Shown: positions 32,210-41,016, numbered from the stretch's first letter. The stretch is 64,000 bases of DNA from Arthrobacter sp. 131MFCol6.1 (GCF_000374925.1 NZ_KB895543.1:124001-188000), one strand, 5' to 3'. The notes: a model not told the origin generated them from the letters alone. Numbers and translations: made by a program.

Positions 32210-32971
32210 TCAGCGCCCGACGGCGTCGCTCCAGAGAATGAACGTGCGCCCCACGGGGTAATGCGCGCACGGCTCGTTCGGTGCCGTAAGGTCGCCGGCG
32301 TCGATATCGGACGCCGCCGACACCACGGCCCGGCCGTCGGCATTGGCCAGGGTGGCCCGGCCGCCGATCCGCCGCAGGGCCGCCATGGCTCCGCGTTCCA
32401 GGCGCTGAACTGTGACGTCGATGCCCACGATTCCCGCGACCGGGCCGTCCGGGCGGGTGAACACCGGGTGTGTGAAGGTCAGGACGTACTCGTCGGTGCA
32501 GAGGAAATCCACGTAGGGCCCGGTGACGTGGGCCCGGCCCGTTTCCACGGGGATCCGGAACCACTCGGCCTTGACGTAGCGGCTGATGGAGTTGGGACTG
32601 AAGTTGGCCAGCGCGTCGACGTGTTCCAGGTCCGGGCCCTGCCACCAGGCGATATAGCTGCGCTCGGGGCCGAGCAGCCCGGCGTTGGCGATGAACCCGG
32701 CGCCGGCCGCGTAGCCGCCGGGCAGCTGCACCAGTTCCTCGACCACCGGACGGATGAGTTTGTCCACGGCCGTGCCCGTGACTTTGCCGGACAGGGCGGC
32801 CAGCGCGGCCCCGGCGTCAGCGGCCCACGCCGTCAGGCGGTGCTCGATGGCAGCGATGGTGGCGTCGAGTTCGGCGGCGGCCAGCCCGGCAGCCTTCTCA
32901 ACTGGGCCGGGTTCGGCCGGCGCTGCCACGGACGCTGTGGCGGGGCCAGTGGTGGAGGCGGTATCGGACAT
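32210..32971 (-). CDS. Cache-domain protein without membrane segment
   Basis: 253 residues. The central and C-terminal part reads as a PDC/Cache sensor domain: YIAWWQGPDLEHVDALANF, SRYVKAEWFRIPVETGR, VTGPYVDFLCTDEYVLTF and GPVAGIVGIDVTVQRLE. Cache domains normally face outside between two membrane helices; here I see no signal peptide or TM segment, so it is likely a soluble cytosolic sensor. It follows the GntR regulator by 50 bases and faces a Pot-type ABC transporter beyond, suggesting it senses or binds that ligand. ATG at 32971 has AAGG upstream; a TTG at 33025 overlapping the gntR stop is an alternative. Confidence 0.75.
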   Translation of the reverse strand: MSDTASTTGPATASVAAPAEPGPVEKAAGLAAAELDATIAAIEHRLTAWAADAGAALAALSGKVTGTAVDKLIRPVVEELVQLPGGYAAGAGFIANAGLLGPERSYIAWWQGPDLEHVDALANFSPNSISRYVKAEWFRIPVETGRAHVTGPYVDFLCTDEYVLTFTHPVFTRPDGPVAGIVGIDVTVQRLERGAMAALRRIGGRATLANADGRAVVSAASDIDAGDLTAPNEPCAHYPVGRTFILWSDAVGR

Positions 32972-33021
32972 CGTTGCTGCCTTAGCTCGAAGGTGCCGGA
33001 CATTTGCGGTCGCGGGTGCGG

Positions 33022-33762
33022 TCAATAGCTTTTGGCCTGCTCGGTCAGCAGCCAGTCGGTGGTTGCGGAGATGAGGGCCTTGACCCCCGTTTCGGCGGCC
33101 CCTGGATCGTGGGCCTCGATGGCGGCTGCCACGTCCCCGAGGATCACGGCGGTGCGCCCGCGGTAGCCGGTGTCGGCGCAGGGCAGCAGCGTGAGGGTGC
33201 CGAGATCTGCCTGCAGCCGGATGAGCTCCCGGGCGAGCCGGGCGGAGCGGGCAATGGCCGCGACTTCCAGCAGGAACTCTGAGAGGGCAAGGCGCCAGCT
33301 GAGGGAGTCGTCGTCCGCTGCGGGGATGAACGAACGCAACGTGGCGACGTCTGCGGCGTCGGAACGGCGTGCCGCCACGCCCGCGCAGGCCGCGGCGATC
33401 GCCTGGTAATGCAGCGCGAGGTCCCTGATCTGCAGCCGGCTCAGCTCATGCAGTTGCGCCAGGGCCCGTTCCCGGGAGGGCAGCACGTCGTCGGCGATGA
33501 AGCTTCCGCCGCTGCGGCCGCGCGCGGTCCGGATAATTCCCGAGGCGCGCAGCTGGGAAAGGGCCTCCCGCGCGGTTACCGCGGACACTCCGAGGGCTGC
33601 GGCCAGCTCGGTTTCGTTCGGCAGGCGCTGGCCGCTGGTCAGCAGTCCCGTCTCCACCGCCTGTTCGATCCGGGCGCACACTTCATCCACAAGCCCGCGT
33701 GATTTGATCGGCGTGAACACGGCCGCGAGGCTGCGGGAGGCGCCCTTGGGCGTCAACAGCAT
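33022..33762 (-). CDS. GntR-family (FadR/VanR-type) regulator
   Basis: 246 residues. N-terminal winged HTH at about 15-80: VCARIEQAVETGLLTSGQRL, PNETELAAALGVSAVTAREA, LSQLRASGIIRTARGRSGGS. The C-terminal all-helical FCD domain (RDLALHYQAIAAACAGVAAR) binds an acid or amine ligand, often with a metal. ATG at 33762 has GGGAGG upstream; the frame beyond it is shadow. It is divergent from potA with 235 bases between, so it probably controls both the transporter operon and its own operon with the Cache protein. Confidence 0.9.
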   Translation of the reverse strand: MLLTPKGASRSLAAVFTPIKSRGLVDEVCARIEQAVETGLLTSGQRLPNETELAAALGVSAVTAREALSQLRASGIIRTARGRSGGSFIADDVLPSRERALAQLHELSRLQIRDLALHYQAIAAACAGVAARRSDAADVATLRSFIPAADDDSLSWRLALSEFLLEVAAIARSARLARELIRLQADLGTLTLLPCADTGYRGRTAVILGDVAAAIEAHDPGAAETGVKALISATTDWLLTEQAKSY

Positions 33763-33997
33763 CAGGGCCTCCCTTCCCTCCGGTGGTACCCGCCCTGGCC
33801 GCGCATCCCTGCAGCTTCCGCGGCGCCGCCCCGCGTCGCCCAGGGCTGATGACATCCTAATCCGGGCTTTGCCGGAGGGTCTATACACAAAACCTATGGA
33901 GTAATAGCATTTGGGCCAGCAGCCGAGTGTGGACTGGATCACATTCCGCTGCGTGGCTCTCCTGTGGACGATCCGGCAACGGAGTAAGGCGCACCCC

Positions 33998-35071
33998 ATG
34001 ACCGAAACACTGGCCGCCGGCACCTCGACCGGAAGCGAAGCGGTTCCGGCGATCCGCCTGCGCAAGCTCACCAAGGTCTTCGGGGACACTGTCGCGGTAA
34101 ATGGCGTGGACCTGGACATCCGCCACGGGGAATTCTTCTCCATGCTTGGCCCGTCCGGCTCCGGCAAGACCACGGTCCTGCGCCTCATCGCCGGCTTCGA
34201 GCTGCCGACGTCCGGAAGTATCGAACTCGAGGGCAAGGACGTCACGGCCATGGCGCCGTTCCAGCGGGACGTCAACACCGTGTTTCAGGACTACGCGCTG
34301 TTCCCGCACATGTCCCTCGTGGACAACGTCGCCTACGGGCTGCGGGTGCGCGGCATGCCCGGGAAACAGCGGCGGGAGCGGGCCCGGGAGGCCTTGGACC
34401 GCGTCCAGCTCGGGAAGTTCCTCGGTCGCAAACCCGCCCAGCTCTCCGGCGGCCAGCGGCAGCGGGTTGCCTTGGCCCGGGCGCTCGTGGTCGAGCCCAA
34501 GGTCCTCCTGCTGGACGAGCCGCTCGGTGCCCTGGACCTCAAGCTCCGGCAGCAGATGCAGGTCGAGCTCAAGGAGCTGCAGCGCTCGCTGGGTATCACC
34601 TTCATCTTCGTCACCCACGACCAGGAGGAGGCCCTGACCATGAGCGACAGGATCGGCGTGTTCAACAACGGCGGCATCGAACAGATCGGTACCGCGCACG
34701 AAATCTACGAGCGCCCCGGAGGCATCTTCGTGGCCAACTTCGTCGGCACCTCCAACATTTTCGACGCCGGCCAGGCCCAGGCGATCTATGGCCGGCCAGA
34801 TCCCCTGTGCATCCGTCCCGAGCGGCTGCGCGTCGCCTGGACCGGCGAGCCGGAGCGCCGTTCCGGCACCACCTCCCGGCCCGGGACGGTGACGTCGTTC
34901 GTCTACGTCGGGCACGCCACCCAGGTGCGGGTGCAGCTCGACGGCGGACCCGCCGTCGTCGCGCTCGTTCCGGAAAAGCTGCCCGGCAGCGACGCCGATC
35001 TGGTGAACGGGCCCGTCACGGTCAGCTGGGACGACGACGCCGTCGTTTGGCTTCCGGCACCCGGCACCTGA
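33998..35071 (+). CDS. potA: Polyamine-type ABC transporter ATPase
   Basis: 357 residues. Walker A GPSGSGKT (51-58), Q-loop [11 protein letters not shown], signature [15 protein letters not shown], Walker [13 protein letters not shown] and the H-loop [12 protein letters not shown] are all present, followed by a TOBE domain ([33 protein letters not shown]). It powers uptake by the PotB/PotC channel with binding protein PotD; spermidine/putrescine or related amines are typical. The frame is open from 33911 but ATG at 33998 follows GGAGTAAGG. First gene of potA-potD-potB-potC. Confidence 0.93.
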   Translation: MTETLAAGTSTGSEAVPAIRLRKLTKVFGDTVAVNGVDLDIRHGEFFSMLGPSGSGKTTVLRLIAGFELPTSGSIELEGKDVTAMAPFQRDVNTVFQDYALFPHMSLVDNVAYGLRVRGMPGKQRRERAREALDRVQLGKFLGRKPAQLSGGQRQRVALARALVVEPKVLLLDEPLGALDLKLRQQMQVELKELQRSLGITFIFVTHDQEEALTMSDRIGVFNNGGIEQIGTAHEIYERPGGIFVANFVGTSNIFDAGQAQAIYGRPDPLCIRPERLRVAWTGEPERRSGTTSRPGTVTSFVYVGHATQVRVQLDGGPAVVALVPEKLPGSDADLVNGPVTVSWDDDAVVWLPAPGT

Positions 35072-35160
35072 CGCCGGGCCAGGCCGGGCGGGGTTCCCGT
35101 CCGTGCCGCGGCGCAGCGTCCCCAGTCCAAAGTTTTTCTCCACAGCGAAAGGTACGGATC

Positions 35161-36345
35161 ATGGCACCAAGAACAAAGGCCTCCCTCGTAGTCGGGGTGG
35201 TTGCGGCCGCAGCCCTCGCGCTGTCGGCCTGCGGAACCAGCGGCGGATCGGGTTCACAGTCGGCGCAGCCGGTCAAGACCGAGATCGGCACCGGTGAAGG
35301 CCAGGTGTCCATCCTCGGATGGCCCGGCTACGTCGAGGACGGCAGCAACGACCCGGCCGTCGACTGGGTGCACCCGTTCGAACAAGAGACCCAGTGCAAG
35401 GTCAGCTTCAAGCCGTTCGGCACCTCGGACGAGGCCGTGACACTCATGCGCACCGGACAGTACGACGTTATCTCGGCCTCGGGGGACGCGTCGCTGCGCC
35501 TGATCGCCGGCCAGGACGTGCAACCGGTCAACATGAGCCTGCTGAAGAACTACCCGGACATCTACCCGTTCCTGAAGGACAAAGCCTGGAACACCGTCAA
35601 CGGCGTCAACTACGGAATGCCCCACGGCTGGGGCGCCAACCTGCTGATGTACTCCACCGACAAGGTCACCCCGGCGCCCGCCTCGTGGAGCGCGGTGTTT
35701 GACGACGCCGCCAAGCACACCGGCAAGGTCACGGCCTACGATTCGCCCATCTACATCGCCGATGCCGCCATGTACCTCATGGCCCATAAGCCGGACCTGG
35801 GCATCAAGAACCCCTATGCCCTCGACAAGGACCAGCTGGCCGCGGCCGTCGACCTGCTCAAGCAGCAGCGCGCGCACATCGGCGAGTACTGGAGCGACGT
35901 CGTCAAGGAAGTCCAGGCCTTTACGTCCGGGAGCACCGTGGTCGGCACCACCTGGCAGGTGGGGGCCAACATCGCGACGACCGACGGCGCCAAGGTCGCG
36001 ACCCTCGTCCCTGAAGAGGGTGCCACCGGCTGGTCGGACACCTGGATGATCGGCGCCAAGACCAAGAACCCGAACTGCGCCTACAAGTGGCTCGATTACA
36101 TCGCCAGCCCCAATGCCAACGCCCAGGTGGCGGAGTACTTTGGTGAATCCCCGGCCAACGCGAAGTCCTGCGAGCTGACCAAGGATCCCAAGCACTGCGA
36201 GACGTACCACTCAGGCGATGCGGCCTACGCCGACAAGATCTGGTTCTGGACCACGCCGGTGGCCGAGTGCCTCGACGGCCGCAAGGACGTCAAGTGCACC
36301 GACTATTCGGAATGGACCAAGGCCTGGACGGAAATCAAGGGCTGA
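35161..36345 (+). CDS. potD: Polyamine-type ABC transporter binding lipoprotein
   Basis: 394 residues. Lipoprotein signal MAPRTKASLVVGVVAAAALAL with lipobox LSACG, then the type II binding-protein fold: GEGQVSILGWPGYVEDG, KVSFKPFGTSDEAVTLMRTG, QYDVISASGDASLRLIAGQ, and C-terminal YKWLDYIASPNANAQVAEYF. This is the SBP_bac_8/PotD family, anchored outside the membrane. Order potA-potD-potB-potC differs from E. coli but is common in actinobacteria. Ligand may be polyamine, agmatine or another cation; no Asp/Glu cage can be confirmed by eye. ATG at 35161 has AAAGG upstream. Confidence 0.92.
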   Translation: MAPRTKASLVVGVVAAAALALSACGTSGGSGSQSAQPVKTEIGTGEGQVSILGWPGYVEDGSNDPAVDWVHPFEQETQCKVSFKPFGTSDEAVTLMRTGQYDVISASGDASLRLIAGQDVQPVNMSLLKNYPDIYPFLKDKAWNTVNGVNYGMPHGWGANLLMYSTDKVTPAPASWSAVFDDAAKHTGKVTAYDSPIYIADAAMYLMAHKPDLGIKNPYALDKDQLAAAVDLLKQQRAHIGEYWSDVVKEVQAFTSGSTVVGTTWQVGANIATTDGAKVATLVPEEGATGWSDTWMIGAKTKNPNCAYKWLDYIASPNANAQVAEYFGESPANAKSCELTKDPKHCETYHSGDAAYADKIWFWTTPVAECLDGRKDVKCTDYSEWTKAWTEIKG

Positions 36346-36413
36346 TTCCGGCTCCGCCGCACCAAAACCGCAAGCACAAGCCGGCCCCGGCGGCCGGCAG
36401 AGACTAAGGCGAG

Positions 36414-37343
36414 ATGGCACTTCAAACGCAACAGCTGCCGCCCGGCCCGCCCCGTGATGCCGGGGCTGTGCCCCGGGCGAAAACCAACGCCTTCTCGGCG
36501 TTGCTGCACCGCTCGCCCCGGCTGAGGCTGGCAGCGCTGCTCACCGCCCCGGCGGGCTGGCTGGTGCTTGTCTACATCGCCGCCCTGGCGGCACTGCTCA
36601 TCACCGCGTTCTGGACCGTGGATACCTTCACCGGGGAGGTATCCACGGTCTGGACCACGGAAAACATTGTCACGGTCCTGACCGATCCGGTGTATCAGCG
36701 GATCACTTTGCGGACATTGTGGATCGCCGTGGCGGTCACCGTGATTGACATGATCCTGGCCCTGCCCATGGCGTTCTTCATCGCCAAGGTTGCTCCCGCC
36801 CGCTGGGAGAAACTGCTCGTGGTGGCCGTGCTGATGCCGCTGTGGGCAAGCTACCTGGTTAAGGCCTACGCCTGGCGGAATGTCCTGTCCGAGGGTGGCC
36901 TGCTGGAGTGGCTGGGGGCCCCGATCGGCCTGTCCTCGCCGGGCTACGGCGAAACCGCCGTCATCCTGACCCTGTCCTACATCTGGCTGCCGTACATGAT
37001 CCTGCCGATCTACGCAGGCTTTGACCGGGTGCCCGACTCCCTGCTGGAGGCCTCCGGGGACCTGGGTGCGAAGCCGCTGACCACCATGCGTCTTGTCATG
37101 CTTCCGCTGCTGGTCCCCTCCATCATCGCGGGCACGATCTTCACGTTCTCCCTGTCCCTGGGCGACTACATCACTGCGCAGATCGTCGGCGGGACCACCC
37201 AGATGCTGGGCACCGTGATTTACGCCAACGTCGGAGCGGCCAACAACCTGCCGTTCGCCGCCGCGGTATCGCTGGTGCCGATCGCCATCATCATGTTCTA
37301 CCTCTTCGTCGTCCGCCGCACCGGCGCCCTGAACAACCTGTAG
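36414..37343 (+). CDS. potB: Polyamine-type ABC transporter permease
   Basis: 309 residues, six membrane segments. The conserved EAA loop is DSLLEASGDLGAKPLTTMRL, where the ATPase docks. A 40-residue N-terminal tail precedes TM1 (LTAPAGWLVLVYIAALAALL). It forms the heterodimeric channel with PotC. It starts 68 bases after potD with AAGG upstream and is followed 13 bases later by potC. Confidence 0.93.
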   Translation: MALQTQQLPPGPPRDAGAVPRAKTNAFSALLHRSPRLRLAALLTAPAGWLVLVYIAALAALLITAFWTVDTFTGEVSTVWTTENIVTVLTDPVYQRITLRTLWIAVAVTVIDMILALPMAFFIAKVAPARWEKLLVVAVLMPLWASYLVKAYAWRNVLSEGGLLEWLGAPIGLSSPGYGETAVILTLSYIWLPYMILPIYAGFDRVPDSLLEASGDLGAKPLTTMRLVMLPLLVPSIIAGTIFTFSLSLGDYITAQIVGGTTQMLGTVIYANVGAANNLPFAAAVSLVPIAIIMFYLFVVRRTGALNNL

Positions 37344-37356
37344 TGCGAGGAGCATC

Positions 37357-38184
37357 ATGAGACTTTCCCGCAGCGCCAAGGTGGTCCTGGGCATCATCAC
37401 GGCGCTGGTGCTGCTCTTCATCTACACGCCGCTGCTGCTGGTGGTGGTGAACTCGTTCAACGCGGACCGGACTTTCGGCTGGCCGCCGAAGGGCTTCACG
37501 CTGGACTGGTGGGTCAAGGCCTTTGACTCGCCCGGCGTTCGGGAGGCCGTCGTGTCCTCCCTGTGGGTGGCAGTCGTATCGACCATCATCTCGTTGGTGC
37601 TGGGGACGCTCCTGGCGATCTCATTGCAACGCTATGAGTTCTTCGGCCGCGACGTCATCAATCTCCTGGTCATCTTGCCCATAGCGTTGCCCGGGGTTGT
37701 CACGGGCATCGCCCTGAACAATATGTTCACCACCATCCTGGGCGTCCCGCTGAGCCTGTGGACGGTGGTGATCGCCCACGCCACCTTCTGCATGGTGACA
37801 GTGTTCAATAACGCCATTGCACGCCTCCGCCGCACCAGCGCCGGCCTTGAGGAAGCCTCTGCCGACCTCGGCGCCGGTGTCTTCACCACTTTCGGCCTGG
37901 TGACGTTCCCCCAGTTGCGCTCGGCCCTGCTGGCCGGCGGCCTGCTGGCCTTCGCGCTGAGCTTCGACGAGATCATCGTCACCACGTTCACGATCGGGGC
38001 CGGGGAGACCACGCTGCCGATCTGGATCCTGCAGAACCTCTTCCGTCCGAACCAGGCACCTGTAGTCAATGTCGTGGCGGTCGTGCTGATCGTGGTCTCG
38101 ATCGTACCTATCTGGCTCGCGCAGCGATTGTCCGGGGACTCGGTGCGTGTCAGCGGCGCCCGCGTGAAGGCGGACGGGCGCTAA
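37357..38184 (+). CDS. potC: Polyamine-type ABC transporter permease
   Basis: 275 residues, six membrane segments (TM1 VVLGIITALVLLFIYTPLLL). The EAA motif is GLEEASADLGAGVFTTFGLV. LSFDEIIVTTFTIGAGETTL near 200-220 is characteristic of PotC. SD GCGAGGAGC precedes the ATG. The stop overlaps the end of the convergent hutD gene by four bases (38181-38184), leaving no intergenic terminator. Confidence 0.93.
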   Translation: MRLSRSAKVVLGIITALVLLFIYTPLLLVVVNSFNADRTFGWPPKGFTLDWWVKAFDSPGVREAVVSSLWVAVVSTIISLVLGTLLAISLQRYEFFGRDVINLLVILPIALPGVVTGIALNNMFTTILGVPLSLWTVVIAHATFCMVTVFNNAIARLRRTSAGLEEASADLGAGVFTTFGLVTFPQLRSALLAGGLLAFALSFDEIIVTTFTIGAGETTLPIWILQNLFRPNQAPVVNVVAVVLIVVSIVPIWLAQRLSGDSVRVSGARVKADGR

Positions 38185-38846
38185 ACGGTGCCGGGTTCCG
38201 CAGGGTCGATCGAGATGACAGCCAGGAATCCGCGGCCCACGATTTCCGGCGTCTCGGTATCAGAGCCGACGACGGCGTCATAACGGTTCAGCTCGACGCG
38301 CTCCGGCTCCGGGGCGACGGCGGCCGTCGGCTCGGTGGGAGGGCCGCCGGCAGTCCCGGGGCTGACGGTCCCCTGCCCCTGCAGGAGGATGCCGAATTGG
38401 CCTGCGAACACCGGATGGGCGCGCTTCTTGGACAGCTCGATGATGGAGGTGTAGCCCTTGAAGGCGCCGTTGCGGGTGATGACGTTCAGGTCCCGGATGT
38501 CGCCGGTGGGCAGTGCCCCCGCCGAGTCCGCGTCGCCGGAGAACCGGAACGGCCGGTACTTCTCCAGCGGGTGCTCGGCCCCGTCAACGCTCAGGAGCAG
38601 CAAGTCGCCGTCAATCACGGTCAGTACGCGGTCCATCCCGGCGTAGGCGGAGAAGGGGCCGGCTTTGGAGACTTCGGCTATGCTGACGCGCCAGTCCCAG
38701 GCGTTGTCCTGCGCAGTATCTTGCGGGGCGGTCTGCAGGGCGGTTTCCACGGACCGGGTCCGTGGGTGGCGCGCCACTTCGCGGGTCACCCCGCCGCCGT
38801 TGCGCCAGGGGTGGGCTTTGAGCTCGGCGTAGCGGATGATCTCCAT
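38181..38846 (-). CDS. hutD: HutD/Ves-family protein
   Basis: 221 residues, a double cupin-type fold. The signature MEIIRYAELKAHPWRNGGGV with TREVARHP, then WDWRVSIAEVSKAGPFSAY and GMDRVLTVIDGDLLLL define the family. HutD proteins (Pseudomonas) are thought to sense or buffer histidine-pathway intermediates and Ves is a cold-related relative; the biochemical role is unsettled. No other hut gene is in the window. It converges on and overlaps potC by four bases. Confidence 0.88.
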   Translation of the reverse strand: MEIIRYAELKAHPWRNGGGVTREVARHPRTRSVETALQTAPQDTAQDNAWDWRVSIAEVSKAGPFSAYAGMDRVLTVIDGDLLLLSVDGAEHPLEKYRPFRFSGDADSAGALPTGDIRDLNVITRNGAFKGYTSIIELSKKRAHPVFAGQFGILLQGQGTVSPGTAGGPPTEPTAAVAPEPERVELNRYDAVVGSDTETPEIVGRGFLAVISIDPAEPGTV

Positions 38847-38906
38847 GGCCTCAGCCTATCGGCCCGTTTCCGGAACGCCGGGCTTCCCGGGCCCCGGCCG
38901 GGCGGC

Positions 38907-38958
38907 GCACGTTCTTGCCGGCGCCGACCGGACTGTGCACGCTCGTGCCGGCGCCGAC
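38907..38958. repeat. Two near-identical 22-bp direct repeats upstream of trpF
   Basis: Copies at 38907-38928 and 38937-38958 (GCACGTTCTTGCCGGCGCC type) differ by two bases and are spaced by eight. They lie in the divergent region between hutD and trpF. They might be regulator sites for trpF or a plain duplication. Confidence 0.7.
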
Positions 38959-39025
38959 GCAAAGTCGGCGGCGGAGGCCCGGCCTTGCTAACGTCGGAGG
39001 CAGGAAGCACGCAGAAGGAGCCCGA

Positions 39026-39628
39026 ATGTTTGTCAAAGTGTGCGGCCTGAGCACCCCGGATGCGGTCCGCATCGCGGCCGGCGCCGGCGCGGACGCCGTC
39101 GGCTTCGTCCTGACCCGCAGCCCCCGGGAGGTCACGCCGGAACAGGTCAGGAACCTCCTCGACCACGTCCCGAGCGGGTTGCCCGCGGTGGGAGTGTTCC
39201 GGCACGAACCGGCCGGCGACGCCGTCGCCGTCGCCCGTGAGGCGGGCCTGGTCTGGGTCCAGCTGCACGGCGACCGCTCACCCGCCGACGTCCGGACAGT
39301 GCACGACGCCGGGATGAAGCTGATCAGGGCCGTCACCATGGCCGCCGCCGCGGAAGCCTTCGAAAACTGGGGCGAGGAGCTGCTCCTGATTGACGCCGCT
39401 GTGCCAGGCTCCGGCGAGGCCTGGGACTACGGTTCGGTCCGGGCCAAAGCTCTTGCCGGGCGCAAGTGGCTGCTCGCCGGCGGTCTGGATCCCGCCAACG
39501 TTGCCCGGGCAGCGGCGGAGGCCGGGGCGTGGGGTGTCGATGTGTCCTCCGGCGTCGAGTCGGCGCGCGGCATCAAGGACTTGGCCAAGATCGGGAATTT
39601 CGTGCGGGCGGCCAAGGCGCCTCAATGA
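39026..39628 (+). CDS. trpF: Phosphoribosylanthranilate isomerase
   Basis: 200 residues, a single-domain beta/alpha barrel. TrpF converts N-(5-phosphoribosyl)anthranilate to CdRP in tryptophan synthesis. The N-terminal VKVCGLSTPDAVRIAAGAGA holds the catalytic Cys6; the general acid/phosphate loops are LIDAAVPGSG and LAGGLDPANV; WGVDVSSGVESARGIKD holds the catalytic Asp. GAAGGAG precedes the ATG. It stands alone, away from other trp genes. Many actinobacteria rely on PriA for this step, so a separate TrpF is notable. Confidence 0.92.
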   Translation: MFVKVCGLSTPDAVRIAAGAGADAVGFVLTRSPREVTPEQVRNLLDHVPSGLPAVGVFRHEPAGDAVAVAREAGLVWVQLHGDRSPADVRTVHDAGMKLIRAVTMAAAAEAFENWGEELLLIDAAVPGSGEAWDYGSVRAKALAGRKWLLAGGLDPANVARAAAEAGAWGVDVSSGVESARGIKDLAKIGNFVRAAKAPQ

Positions 39629-39659
39629 GGCTGGGCCGCCCGCGGGCCATCAGAGGGAG

Positions 39660-40388
39660 CTACGAGCGTTTGATGACGACGTCATCGATGTATTCGTCAC
39701 CCTTTTGCCGGTTGTGCTCGGCCCCGAGCTGAACTTTGCTCAGGCTGGTACCGAGCATCTTGACGCTCGTGCTGCTGTATCGCTCCACGCCGTTGAACCA
39801 TACCTTGATTGTTGACGAGCTGCCGTTGGCGGTCACCCGCATGGACACGTGGTGCCAAACATTCAGGGGGATGTTGCCGGCGACCAGCTTCGTATAGACA
39901 AAGGTGCCACTCGGCGAGGTGACACGGAGCCACAACTGCCCGTTGCTGTTGTAGCGGTAGATGTCCGCGACGCGGGTGGAGCCGGAGAAGAAGCGGAAGT
40001 ACGGGACGTCATTGCCGGAAACGCCGGCAACGGTGATATTGAACCAGCCGTCTGCGTACGAGGTCTTGGTCCCCGAGGGAAACGTCGGGGAGGAGAGGTT
40101 GGCCAGCGAGCCGGAATCCGTGGTCACGTGCAGCTTGGTTGAATGCGTGCCGGTATGTGCCCGCGAGCTGGAAATCGTTGCGGTGCCGGTGCCGGACACC
40201 TTGGGGATGAGGCCGCAAAAGCCGCCCGCCTCAAAACTGGTGGCGAGCACAACGGTGCCGGGATAGGAGTTGGTCGGTGCCGGGCTGCAGGTTGCGGCGG
40301 TGGCGGCCTGGGCCGGACCGAAGACAAGGGAACCGGCTACGAGCATTCCGAGCGTCCCAACCATGCTGAGTGTTCTGAGTTTTCTCAT
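39660..40388 (-). CDS. Secreted LamG/concanavalin-fold protein
   Basis: 242 residues. Signal peptide MRKLRTLSMVGTLGMLVAG with cleavage after AQAATA. The mature part is a beta-jelly-roll of the concanavalin/LamG type, rich in Ser/Thr and aromatic residues (YADGWFNITVAGVSGNDVPY, NVWHHVSMRVTANGSSS, STIKVWFNGVERY). Such domains bind or cleave glycans; polysaccharide-lyase-like members exist, but no catalytic residues are certain. It is the last gene of the minus-strand polysaccharide locus, so a role in handling the exported polymer is likely. Two Cys residues in the N-terminal mature part may form a disulfide. Confidence 0.75.
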   Translation of the reverse strand: MRKLRTLSMVGTLGMLVAGSLVFGPAQAATAATCSPAPTNSYPGTVVLATSFEAGGFCGLIPKVSGTGTATISSSRAHTGTHSTKLHVTTDSGSLANLSSPTFPSGTKTSYADGWFNITVAGVSGNDVPYFRFFSGSTRVADIYRYNSNGQLWLRVTSPSGTFVYTKLVAGNIPLNVWHHVSMRVTANGSSSTIKVWFNGVERYSSTSVKMLGTSLSKVQLGAEHNRQKGDEYIDDVVIKRS

Positions 40389-40424
40389 TGAAGATACTTT
40401 CCGTGATTGGTTCGACTTATTGAT

Positions 40425-40454
40425 GCCCGCCCGGTGCTGCGGCACCGGGCGGGC
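40425..40454 (-). terminator. 13-bp hairpin after the small membrane protein genes
   Basis: Perfect arms GCCCGCCCGGTGC and GCACCGGGCGGGC enclose a four-base loop, nine bases past the 59-residue gene. No strong U-tract, so it may only partly separate the locus from the LamG-like gene. Confidence 0.5.
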
Positions 40455-40462
40455 GATTTCTG

Positions 40463-40642
40463 TCATGCCAGCTGCGCCAGATGCACCAATTGCATGACCA
40501 CCGCGACACCGACTATGGCCAGCAGGGCTGCGGTGGTGATCACCACGGCGCGCGGGAGTGCCTTGTCCGGCTGCAACACGCGGAGCACATCGCAGCTCAC
40601 GAGGGCCGTCATGGTGGCCAGTCCCGTCAGGAAGATCATCAT
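40463..40642 (-). CDS. 59-residue small membrane protein
   Basis: Too short for most gene callers. The ATG at 40642 overlaps the stop of the upstream small membrane gene (ATGA), indicating translational coupling. The sequence begins MMIFLTGLATMTALVSCDVL and has a second hydrophobic stretch AVVITTAALLAIVGVAVVMQ, so two membrane helices. No family recognised. The overlap and codon use argue that it is real; an accessory subunit of the membrane polysaccharide machinery is a plausible role. Confidence 0.65.
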   Translation of the reverse strand: MMIFLTGLATMTALVSCDVLRVLQPDKALPRAVVITTAALLAIVGVAVVMQLVHLAQLA

Positions 40643-41016
40643 TTTGCGTGCACCAGAACCCGCTTTGGCCTCTTGAGCTCAAGGCCCAGGAAGACGAGGG
40701 TCAGGGCCGACAGCAGGCATACGGCCGCCGGCGGTGACCAGAGACGTGCATAGATCATCGCCGTCGCCACGAGGGTGGACATCGCTAGGCTGAAGGCGAT
40801 TGCGATGGCGATGCTGAGGGGAAGCGCTCCAGTGGCCTGGGCTGAGCGCGGCGGGTCGAAGCGGAGGAGCAGCACCAGCGCTGTTCCAGGTCCGGCCAGC
40901 ATCAGCAGGCCTATCACCGCCAGGCGCAGGCCCTCAGGGCCGACAAACGAGAGCGGTATGGCTGCTACGGCGACTGCTGCCGTCGCATAGCTCACGTAGC
41001 TGCGTTCAGTTGCCAT
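40639..41016 (-). CDS. Small four-helix membrane protein in the polysaccharide locus
   Basis: 125 residues with four hydrophobic segments (about 8-25, 30-50, 65-90, 95-113) and a basic C-terminus ELKRPKRVLVHAK. No family recognised; the pattern LRLAVIGLLMLAGPGTALVL followed by LLRFDPPRSAQATGALPLSI resembles small membrane proteins found beside polysaccharide GT-C-type proteins. The start overlaps the 3' end of the 627-residue membrane gene by 11 bases. Confidence 0.7.
   Translation of the reverse strand: MATERSYVSYATAAVAVAAIPLSFVGPEGLRLAVIGLLMLAGPGTALVLLLRFDPPRSAQATGALPLSIAIAIAFSLAMSTLVATAMIYARLWSPPAAVCLLSALTLVFLGLELKRPKRVLVHAK

Noticed and set aside
38181..38846. Histidine-utilisation operon
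   Set aside because: Only hutD is present; no hutH, hutU, hutI or hutG in the window.
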